Below are positions 34,301-46,300 of a DNA stretch of 64,000 nucleotides, in pieces; position 1 is the stretch's first letter, and every line of letters starts with the position of its first letter. The notes below the pieces were generated by a model. The model worked only from the letters and a program-made list of their open reading frames with translations. It did not search any database and had not been told where the DNA came from. Source of the stretch: Hirundichthys speculiger. Its lineage: Eukaryota > Chordata > Actinopteri > Beloniformes > Exocoetidae. Position numbers and translations under genes: made by a program. The stretch covers positions 208,501 to 272,500 of the forward strand of contig JAGFBZ010000852.1 in the NCBI GenBank assembly GCA_018398805.1, given 5' to 3'.

Positions 34301-37300
34301 AAATTACGTTTAAAGGATTTTGGCTTGTGGTTCTATTCAAATGAATGGCTTTAATTAAAGTAAATGAGGTTTAGTAGTTTGTTTTTTTTTTTATCTCAGG
34401 GAAGCTTTAGATGAGATAGATGATGGCGATGAGAGGAAATGGGAGGGGTTGACTTGCTGCTGGTTTGCTCACGTTAGCTCGTGTTAGCTCATGTTAGCAC
34501 GATTTCAAAACTCCATGGAAGCGACGGTTATGTTTCAGGTGGCTGATCGGGTTTGACGTATTAAAGCTTGTGCTATTTTTCCCTCCTTCGCTTGGAGCAT
34601 TTGTCACAAATAACCAGCGCACTATCTTCTTCTGAAACTTTAACGAAGTTCTACACCATCACTGCCAATTTTTTTTTTCAGTGCACTGTACCGCAATGCT
34701 GCATTCAAGGTGTAACATAAATTCCTCTGTTCCCTCGTCTGCTAGTCATTCTTTCGGCCTTTTCTATTTTTTCTTTTTTTTTATGTGTAACATGTGGGAA
34801 AATACTGCAAATATCAATTCAAGTCAGCAACTACCAAAATTATGACCAAGTTAACAAGTTGTTTTCTGGCATGAGGGGGTATTCTTGATTTTCCTTATTG
34901 AGAAATCGTTTTTTCTGATTATGCCGACGTCACTTGAACATAACATTCACTGCCGGTCATTCAAGACTCAGAGGGAGTGAGGCACTGCTGTGTTGACAGA
35001 AATATATATGTTATCGGGGTTGTTCATCATGATATCGGACTTATCGGAATGACGTCATAATTTCCTGTTATCAGCCCGATAGTTATCGGGTCGATAATTA
35101 TCGTACATCCCTAGTTATTGTGCACCTCTTTCCTGGTTCGGACGCCAGCCTCCTGGATCAAGTGTTTGATGGTCTCCTTTGTCTTTTCCAGCTCCTCTGC
35201 CTTCTGCTTTTCTCTCAACAGAGCCTGCAGGGAGACGTGGAGATGGAGACGGCGCTCATGTTAGCGGGAAAGCTTCAGGACGGGTCAGGGGTGGACAGAG
35301 AGGGAAGACGAGTGAAGACTCACCTGGTCCTTCTGCAGGGCCGCCTCTTCAGCCACCTGGACACTTTCCCTGACTTTGGACAGAGCCTCATACTTCTCCT
35401 CCTCCAGAGTGGTGCAGCGGGCCTGGAGCTCCCCCACCTTCCTCTCCCACACAGTTCGCTCTCTGCGAACAGCCTCGGCCTCCTGAGAGGCAGATTTTAA
35501 TCTGCAGGGGGAGAAAAGGTCAGAAAGTGGGGCTTCTGTGAGTCCGACGCTCATGTGTGGAGCTCCGTTACTTCCTCTAAGTCCAGCGCTGATGCACTCT
35601 GAGCATCTGAAGCTCTGCTCCATCTCGGTTCAGTGTTATCTTGTTGTATAAACGGTAGGGGTGCACGATAACTATCGGGCCGATAACAGGAAATGATGAC
35701 GTCATTCCGATAAGTCTGATGTCACGACGAATAGCCCTGATAACATATATATTTTTGTCAACGCGGCAGTCCCTCACTCCCTCTGAGTCTTGAATGACCG
35801 GCAGTGAATGTTATGTTCAAGTGACGTCAGCATAATCAGAAAAACGATTACTCAATAAGGAAAATCAAGAATACCCCCCATGCCAGAAAACAACTCATTA
35901 ACTCGGTCATAATTTTGGTTGTTGCTGACTTGAATTACAGTATTTTGAATTACAGTATTCGCAGTATTTTCCCACATGTTACACATAAAAAAAATAAATT
36001 GAAAAGGCTTAAAGAACGACTAGCAAACGAGGGAATTTACGTTACACCGTGAATGCAGCCTGCAGCACAGCGTACTGATCACAACAAACATGGCGGCGTG
36101 GAACTTTGTTAAAGTTTCATATAGTTTGGTGGTTATTTGTGACGAATCCTCCGAGTGAATTCTACGAGGAGGGAAGCACAAGCTTTAATACGTCAAACCT
36201 GATCAGCCACCTACAACATAACAATCACTACCATGGAGTTTTGAAATCGCGCTAACGTGAGCTAATGCTAATGTGCGCAAGCCAGCAGCAGTCTCCCCTC
36301 CCCTCATCTCTCTCATCTAAAGCTTCCATGAGATAAAAAACAAAAAACTACTGAACCTCATTTACTTTAATTAAAGGTATTAATTTAAATGGAACCACAA
36401 GTCAAAATCCTTTAAATATTAATCTTTTTCAGTTTGTAATTCTGATGCATGTATTTCCATCAGTTCAAGGAGCCTTTATTTTTTTATATCAGTCAATAAT
36501 GAACCTTATTTAAGTTGATGTGAGATATCAAATAGGTTTGTTTGATAGCTTTAAGAAAATGTTTGAGAGGCTTGACAATAGTTTTTCAATGGAAAAAATA
36601 AACATCTGTTAATTTAAAGAGTCCAAACTATTTCTGATTTTGTTCATAGTATTGATGTAATAATCTCAGGTATATGTGTGTGTTATCGGTTATCGGTATC
36701 GTCCTTTAAGGAGCTGAAAGTTATCGGCTATCGGTATGGGTTTTAAAAAATAGTTATCGTGCATCCCTATCTTGTTGTATAAACGGTGAAATGCGTTTGC
36801 AGGTGTGCTCACCTGGTCTCCAGCTGGCTCAACGTTGTCTGAAGCTGCTGGAGTCGTCTGTCTGCGGCGTCCTCTCTTCCCTGTGCTTCCGCCACATCTT
36901 CCTCCTGATTACATACACGTGACCATCAGCGGGATTTGAAACGCTTAGAAATAAATAAAAATCATGACCAACGGAGGTTTCTGGCTCGGTGACGGCGTCC
37001 TCCGTTCACCTACCCGTCTCTGCATCTGCTCCTGGACGCTCTGCAACAGCTTGGTCATCTCGTCCACTTTGCTTGTGGCCGTCCTCAGTTCGGTCTTAGA
37101 CTGTCTGCAACAGCGCACCGACAGGAAGCAGAGGTTTCAGCGTGCTACCTGCACCATTATCAGACCTGCCGTGATGCTTGGATGTGAGCGTGTGCGGTCA
37201 CCTGAGCTGCGCCTGCAGCTCCTCCATCTCTGCGCTCTGCTCCGTCAGCGTCTTCAGGAACTGCTGGTTCGTCTGCGTGTGGCAGGAAAGACAAGTCTTC

Positions 37301-40300
37301 CGCTTGTGTTGCATGATTCTGAGCCAACGGCTCCAAGTTTATGTCAAGAATGACTTCCCTCAGAAACAAACCCTCAGCCCCACCACCACCACCACCTGCT
37401 CATGTCAGGGGGAGGCCCAACGCTCACTCGCTCATTAAAAATGCACGACAGGGAGATAATATTACTGTATCACCTCCTCACACACGGTCATGTGACCAGA
37501 GGCAGCGTGAGGCGTTCGTGCGTCTGGACAGCATCAGGATGAGTCATCTGTGTCGACAGGACATTTCTGGCTGACCACCAGAGGGATTAGAAATCACTTA
37601 ACCTGCTTGCAGTAATCAATTATTCCAGCAGGGTTCACTCTGGAAAAAGGGCACAGCCTTTTGATCCCGTGGCTAATTGAGAGGGTGTCATTTAACACGC
37701 TTTTAATTGACCGTTACTTACTGATTCCAGTTTCTGATTGGCCACCTGGACTTTGGACGACTGCTGTTGGAGGTGAGCGAGCTGATCCTGCAACGGCAGA
37801 GACAAAATTCAATAGCATCTAATGGAGAATAAGGACTTCCTGCTTCTGTCGGGAATCGACTGAGAGCAGATGTCTGCAGTTGAGCTCGCTGCTGCGGAAG
37901 TGGCTCCATCTAGTGGTGGAGCGCCTGTCCACGGCTACAGCAGTGAGCGACATCTGTGTGGTGCGTCCCCACCTTGAGCTGCTGCCTCTGAGAGTCGTGG
38001 AGCTGCCGCTCGGTGCCGGTCCTCTGGTGGACCTGCTGCAGGCGGTCCAGCTCCATGTGTGCCGTCTGCCACAGCTCCATGGCCTTCGCCCGCTCCTGAA
38101 CTCATGCACAGAGAGAGACACGGTAAGCATGGCGGCGTGTCTTCCAGAGGTGCACCTGCAGCTGGAAGCTTGAGTGGCTGTGACACAGGACACCAAAATG
38201 ACATTGATCTTCTAATGCAGCTACATCAGAGCAAAGCTGCACTGCTGCTCAGGCAGGACCGTGCTGGAGTCTGTGGATCTACTGGAACAGATCCAGAGGA
38301 GACAGTACGTTTTACAGCTGCTCTGCCAACATGTATCACACTTTTTCACACGATAATAGATTTTCTTCACTTGCAATTTGCAAGAAAATGTTTTTTTTTT
38401 AGTGCTGGGCAAGTTGACGCGTTATTATTGCGTTAACGTTTTAATTTATTAAGGCCGACATTTATTTTATCTCGCGTTAACGCATGTTGCTCACATGCTT
38501 TTGTTTTGAAAAGTCTGTTACTGGCTGCTGCAGAACCGGAAGAGAATTAGTAGGTAAACATGTGGTAAAGCTAAAACAGACATGGAGAACGGGTAGTTCA
38601 GGTAGCAACTCAGGTAGCAATATTAACAATTCTGTCTGGAAAAAAAAAAAATTCTGGACTGCAACAAAACTTTGGTGTCATTCCTCCATGTTCCATCAGA
38701 TCTGCTCCATGTGTTCACTGTCCTGCTGTTCTCTAGCTGGTTACTGCAGTGCGGCTCCATCTAGTGGCACAGATGTGTAATGACAACAGAAAGTCCAGTC
38801 CTCGATTATAAAACAAATTCAGTTCTGTGGCCAGTTTTTTTAATTTCGTATTTTTGATCCAAGTCTAAAATTGAAATATTAAAAAACAGGCATTTTTTTT
38901 CATTTTTTTGTGTCAGATTAAAAAACGAAAAACGTAATAAAATGTCACTTTTTAATTTTTTTTAAATATTTGATTGATAATTGAAAATGGAAAGAATGAA
39001 TGATACAAGGATTGGTAAAGTTACTGAACTTTAACATGGACATTTTCATTTTAAAGTTCTCCCAGACGGAGGATTCAACAGAAACAAGGTTATTTGTAAC
39101 AACTGACAAGTTGAACTCCCCGTTAAAAGTTTCTGCTGTTACCTCAGAAATTACCCGTTTCAATGTTCTGATTGTGCTGAGACACAATCATTTTATTGGA
39201 TTTTGTTGGTAGACTTTTTTTTATTTTTTTTATAAAAACAGGGTGACATTAATGCCCTGGCAGTAGCAATAAGCTTTATTTTATTTTACATTTTTCAAGA
39301 TGAGATTTACACTAAATATGTGTTACTGACAAGTGCTGATGTTAAAAGTGTTTGAACAACAAATGTTATGACACTTTAGTTCATATGGCAGCAGAACATT
39401 TCAATAAAAGTGACCTTTACACTACTTTTGAATTCATTATTTGATTTTGCGTATACAATGCGATTAATCGTGATTAATCAGGGAAATATTGCGATTAATC
39501 GCGATTAAAAATTTAAATCATTGCCCAGCCCTAGTTTTTTTTTCCCCCTTTCGAACCTTCTAGCATTAAGGATATTCTTAACTGGTTCACTGATGCTGTA
39601 TCTTAGCAGGATCACTCCATCTGCAACCCAGCAGTTTTTCAACAGATTTCTGGAGCTGACGAGTATTTTTACTACTAATTAATCTCAGTACCATTGTGTG
39701 TTTGTTGATCAGCAGCTCTCAAACAGACTTTCATTTCAACGATCGCGGCTGACGAGGAGCAGCATCGTGTTGTCATCCTAAAAGGTTTCAGAGCAAACTC
39801 TGGGAATCAACTGGTTGATTCATGAAATGTGATCCGGTGTTCGCCACAGTCACAGCTACAAACACGGCGTGTTGAAGCTGATACCACACATGGCGTCTCT
39901 ATTGAACATTGACAGTGTTGGAGGGAAAAACAGCTGCTCAAACAAACTTGGCAGAAATATCTTTCCAGCCAAAACGTCCACGTGGGCGCCACCTGGATGG
40001 GTTCAGAGTGGACTGTGTCTCATACAGCTTCAGTGTTACGGAGCCCAAATGGGAATCCTGTGTGAGCCAAGTATTAGAGGCATGTAAGTGGACTAAATGA
40101 GCCGGAGCTAAAACAGAGTGGAGCTGTAGCTCTGATGGGACCCTTTAGAGAACTTACCAGCCCACAGAAAAGCCCGGTAGATCCCACTAGAAGTCCATAC
40201 GGGCAAACACCGTTGAAACCTTCAACAAACCCAAGTGGGGCTCTTCTGTGCAGCCCACTTCCAGCCCGTATAGGTCCCATATATAAACGCTTGTTCGGTT

Positions 40301-43300
40301 CAAACAAGAACCTTCTGTAGATCTGAATGAGAGCATTACGTTCCTCTTTCCAGGCACATCTGCAGGATCTCTGGTGTGAGCGCCTGTCCGGGTCTTTCCA
40401 CAGCACCTCTACGGGGTTCAGGTCTGGGCGCTGACTGGGGCGCCTCCAAGTCTTCTGACTTCCACGTTCAGGGTCGCTGACCCGCTGCATCACCTGTCAG
40501 CCGAGCTTCAGTCGGCGGTCAGCCGCCCCGACATTATCTGAGAGGATAACATTTTAGAAAACGTGGGATTTCATTTTTTCCTTCCATGATGGCAAGTGGA
40601 CCAGGGCCTGAGGCAGTGAAGCGAGCCCCCATCATGACACTCCCTCCACCATGCTTCACTGTTGGGATGATGTTCTGCTCCATAAACAGTGCTGACTACT
40701 CTTCACAGCAGTGTTGTGGGATCCCAAGATGCTCTGCGGCCAACCAACACAGTGGTTTTTGTTTTAGACGCCCAGATCGTACAATGACTTCTGCATGGTG
40801 GACTCATGAACAGAGCTCCTCCGGCTGTCATCAGCAGCTTCTTCTTTGGCTCCGAGGATTATCTGTCGAGTCTTTGGAGTCTTCTTGGCTGGATGCTCAC
40901 CTCTATGGAGCGCCAGTCTAATGCAGATCAACTCCTCTTGAATGAATAACTTCAGAGATCTCCTCTCTGTGAAAGTTTCATTGCAGCCTCATGGACAGCT
41001 GACTCTGGGAAGCCCTTCACACTTTCTCCATTTTCTCCAGTTTTGGGGTTAAAACGAGTGTAAAGTCAGAAACTGTGTAGTCTTTCACGTGCTGCTGTTT
41101 AAACATGGAGGGCTGGAGCAAAGATCTGCTGGAGAGCAAGGACAACGAGGACATTACAGGAACTAGGGATGGAACGGTTACCGGTATTACAGTAAAATTT
41201 TACACGATAACGATTACCGTTTATGTTTGACTTCATCTCATCATCGCGGTCGATTACCAGGATGTGTAATATCAGCCTCATTCAAGTCTGCCAGCAACTC
41301 ACGACTGTGTCTCGCGTGAATATGTAGTTTGTAACATCGGCATCGTAACGTCAGCATGGCGGGAAGTGGTGATAGCACGCAGGACATTTACCAACCTACT
41401 AAAATGATGAAATCTGAGGTCTGGGAATATTTTGTTTTTTTTTTTTAAGAATGCAGAGGGACAGCTGGTGGAGGACAGTTATCCTGTCTGCAGAGCACTT
41501 GTTTACATTTTATTGTAATTTGCACAAGCAACTTGAAGGAGCTAAGGCTAATGCTTCAAGCTACTGAGATGTTTGAGCAAGAGTAACCTGGTCGACGCGC
41601 TTCGCTAACTCACATTTCATAAACGTTACCGTTACATGTTAATCAAAAAATGACAGAAATGATGTTCTTCTGATGCAGTTAAAATATTGATTTATTCCAT
41701 TAACTGATCCGACAACCATAACGCCGGCAGTTAGCGCCACAGCGGTCAAAAACCTTTAGCCCTTCCGGGTCAAACACCTAACCAATAACAGGCAGCTACC
41801 TTTATACCTGACCCTCAGGTAACAACACAGCGACACCCACAGACACACAGAGTGAACTACAATTCAGAACAACATATTTGGCTCCTAAACAACTGTTTCT
41901 TTATTTACACATTTATAAGTATTTAAGGTTCAGCTTAAAGTCCAAAGTTTATTTCATTTGAACTTGCGCTATAATTTTTGTTCCTGATAATTGTTTACAT
42001 ATTTTGACCTACTATGGTTGTTAAAGTGTTTATTTAAATTTGCATCAGACAAATAAGCTTTGTTCCTGTTATTTATTTTGTTCATTTAAAATAAAACCTC
42101 TTTCTGTGCCAGTTGTTTGCCCTTTTAATGTGAAAGTTTCATTTTGATAAGATTCTGGATTCTGATGTTTTAGTATGACAAGAAAATCACAAGATTTTGT
42201 GAAATTATTTAAGTGTATGTGTTTTTTGGACATTTGTACAGCAATTAAGAATATCACGATAATATCGTAAACTATGATAATTTGGTCACTATAATCGAGA
42301 TATCAGATTTTCCCTATTGTTACATCCCTAACAGGAACACAACAGGACGTGACTGTAACTGCAGAGTCAATCATCTACATGGATATCTGCAGACCTGCTG
42401 AGACAGCTGGATCTGCTCCTGGAGGTTTCTGATGATGCCGTCCTCCTCCATCGTGCTGCCCTCCAGTCCTGACGCCGCGGTCGAGGCTTGCAGCTGCTTC
42501 TCCACCGACTCCCTCAGCTCTGCGTGCAACCTGGAGGAGGCAGTGGACACCGAGAGATTCACTCATGAGAAAGAACTTTAAAAGTTTGGTGCAGCAGCAT
42601 CTTAGATGCATCGCAGGAGGAACTTGAAAAGCCTCTTCTGGCTTTTAAGTTCGCATCAAACCAACGTGCAGGTGCATCTCTGGGGAGGTCACGGCCGACG
42701 TGCTGTTGGTTCACCGCAGAAGCACAAACCACCCGACATCTGATCTGTGCTTCATTTAAGAGAGCTCAGCCGAGTGATGGCGGTATGTCGACATTACAAC
42801 GCGAGGAAGACATGAACACGGCCAGATGTCGAGCATGAAACGAGATCATCCCGCTGGTTAGACAGGTATCTGACTGAATTTAAGAAAAGCCTTAGGTTTT
42901 ATGAAGCAGCCTCTGTACATGGAGACCAGCTCTACCCACTGAGGGACTTTTTAAATGGCCCCGTTAAAAAATTATTCAAATGTTTGACCCGTTGAATGTT
43001 GCTGCTGCTTGAAGTGTTTTAATTTTAATTATGATCTGTGGTTTAAAATCCATGAAATGATCCAAACAGTGAGCTATGTGATCCGTTACAGCCTCAACAG
43101 CACATCTGTTGTCCCCCCTCTGCCATTACTTATTTAACAAAAATAAAAAGCACTGAGTACTTCCCTTAACGGACCATCAGCCCTTCGTGAACTGATCATC
43201 CACAGCTGTGAAGGTCCAGAGCCCTCAGATGTGTGTTAACACAACACCAAAAAGGAAAGACACAGGATATAATCTTAGAGGAGCATTTAGTGCTGCACTT

Positions 43301-46300
43301 TGACCTGGAGGGAGTTAGAAAACCATCTCCAAATAATCTGGAGGTTAACGTTCTTTAGTGAGAAAACATTAGTTTCCAGTTTTCCCAGAAATCTAAATAT
43401 TCCAAGCTCAGACTGTACAATGTTCAAAGTTTCATGGCAGCACCTCAAGAACCTCTGAGGTTCATGACAGCATGTAACCATGACTGGGCGTAACCAAACT
43501 GCATCTGAACAAACCCAGAAGAGCAATGAGAGACCGAAGCCTTAGTTCCCAGCACCATGTTTGGCAAACACAGCTTTGAGCAGAAACACCTCGTATCCAC
43601 TGTCAAGCACGGCGGTGGAGGTGTGGTCATTTGGGGCTGTTTTACAGACGCGGGATCTGGATCCCGTCGCAGGAGACGAATGTGAGGCCACCTGTCTGAC
43701 AGCTGAAGTCTGCCTGAAAACGACCAGGAAGAAAATCTGCACCAGACTGGCTGAAAAGTAAAAGAATTAGGGCTGGGCAAGTTAATGCGTTATTATCGCG
43801 TTAACGCATTCATTTATTAACGCCGACATTTATTTTATCGTGCGTTAACGCATGTTTCTCACGTGCTTTTGTTTTGAAAAGTCTGTTACTGGCTGCTGCA
43901 GAACCGGAAAACAGTAAACATAAGGAAAAACTAAAACAGACATGGAGAAGAGTAAAAAACCGTGAACTTTACAGTTCGGGTAGCAACTCAGGTAGCAATA
44001 TTAACAATTCAGTATAAAAAAAAAAATCTAGACTACAACAAAACTTTTGTCGTCATTCCTCCATGTTCCATCAGATCTGCTCCATGTGTTCACTGTCCTG
44101 CTAATGACAACAGAAAGTCCAGTCCTCCATTATAAAACAAATTCAGTTCTGGGGCCCCTTTTTTAATTTCGTATTTTTGATCCAAGTCTAAAATTGAAAT
44201 ATAAAAAAAACGGGAAAAAAAATGCCTTTTTTTTAGATTAAAAAACAAAAAACAGAATAAAATGTCACTTTTTAATTTTTTCTAAATTTTTGATTGACAA
44301 TTGAAAATGGAAAGAATGACTGATACACGGATTGATAAAGTTACTGAACGTTAACATGGACATTTTCATTTTAAAGTTCTCCCAGACGGAGGATTCAACA
44401 GAAACAAGGTTATTTGTAACAACTGACAAGTTGAACTCCCCGTTAAAAGTTTCTGCTGTTACCTCAGAAATTACCTGTTTTAATGTTCTGATTGTGCTGA
44501 GACACAATCATTTTGTTGGATTTTGTTTGTAGACTTTTTTTCATAAAAACAGGATGACATTAATGTCCTGGCAGTGGCAATAAGCTTCATTTTATTTGAC
44601 ATTTTTTAAGATGAGATTTACACTAAATATGTGTTACTGACAAGTGCTGATGTTAAAAGTGTTTGAACAACAAATGTTATGACACTTTAGTTCATATGGC
44701 AGCAGAACATTTAAATAAAAGTGCATTTTACACTACTTTTGAATTCGTTATTTGATTTTGCGTATACAATGTGATTAATCCTGATTAATCAGGGAAATAA
44801 TGCGATTAATCGCGATTAAAATTTTTGATTGTTGCCCAGTCCTAAAAATAATAAAGGTTTTGGGAGGACCCGGTCCAAGTCTGGACCTCCTCGAGACTGA
44901 AATTCTTTGACGGGACCTTCAGAGAGCCAAGCAAACGAAGGTTCGAAAGCTTTAGTGACCTGAATCAAAGCTGTAAAGAAGAACGGATCAAAGCTCGTCC
45001 TCAACAGTGCAGCAGACTGAAAAGGTCCAACACTGAAAAGGTCCAACAGGAAACGACTACTTTTAAGTTATTGCTGTTTAAGGTAGATGTACAGTTTTTT
45101 AATCACGAGGATACTTTGTTTTGCTCAAAAGATTCTTTTTTACTCCATTTTTGTTAAATATTGGCACAGTGAAAAATTTATGTCGTTTTTTTTGCCTAAA
45201 ACTAAGAACAATTAAATAATTTTTATTAAAAACACAGGATTAAAAGAGGTCACGACCTTTGCACATGACTGTGTTCTCATCACATGCACGTGTGGCTGAC
45301 GTGGCTCCGCCTCCAGACTCACCTTTCGTTCTCCTTCACCACCCTCTCCACCTTCAGCTTGGCGTCGCTCATCAGCTCCTGTCAAACCCAAAAATCAGCA
45401 CCGTCAACCAAACCGTTCACCTGCCGACCACATGATCTCTCGGGACACCTGAAAGTCCCGGCCCCCGTCCCGCGGCGGCGCCGGGAGCATCTTAACCTGG
45501 TATTTCTGGAGCTGCGCGGTCATGTCGTCCATGTGCCGATCGTACTCCGCTATGAGAGGAGCCATGATGCTGTAACGCAGAAAACGCTTTGCTCACTAAT
45601 GTGATAAAGATGTGAAAAAAAAAAAAGAACGAGGAAGAGACTTGAAGAGAAGTGTTCAACTGACCCTCTGTCTGAGAGCCAGGGAGCAGGAGACTCCGCC
45701 CGCTGCGCTTCCTCCACCTGTCCGACACACAACACTGCTGTCATACAGTCGACTAGACTGAGGAAACTAACTCAGTCAGAAAGTAACTAGGCATTTATCA
45801 CCTGCTTCTATGTTCAGATCTGCTCACTTCCCTGAATCACAGACGGTTCAGGTCAGAGTAGAACTGAGGAAACTCTAGCTAAATACAGTTCTGGATGCAG
45901 ATAAACTCATCAAGTGTCCTCTATGTTGCACGTCACATGTGTTTCCTCACAGCTGGCTGCAGTTTAATCATTTTCACATAAAGCAAAGGTGTCTTTTTAC
46001 CTGAGACGGTGCAGACTGACGGCGTTGGCCGTGCTGATATTGGCTCAGAGCGGAATTCAACCTGCGGACTGAACACACCACAGATGCACCATCAAGCACT
46101 GAGAAAGCTGGATTTAACTGACAGTCAAGTCAAGTTTCTTTCGGAAAATGATGTAAATGTATTATAAGACGAATATCGATATATATCGTACCGTGAGCCG
46201 AATATCGTGCATCGTATCGTATTGCAAGATTGGTGTATCGCTACAGCCCTATTCTTAACGTACTATTTTCACCCATAACTATCACAACTCTGGCCTTTCT

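Noticed and set aside
40074..40493. A 139-codon minus-strand ORF as a candidate gene
   Set aside because: No recognisable domain, lies in intronic repeat-like sequence, no splice support.
46001..46062. SCLT1 exon 2 starting at the tccgcag acceptor
   Set aside because: Produces an immediate stop. The acceptor six bases upstream keeps frame and matches the human sequence.
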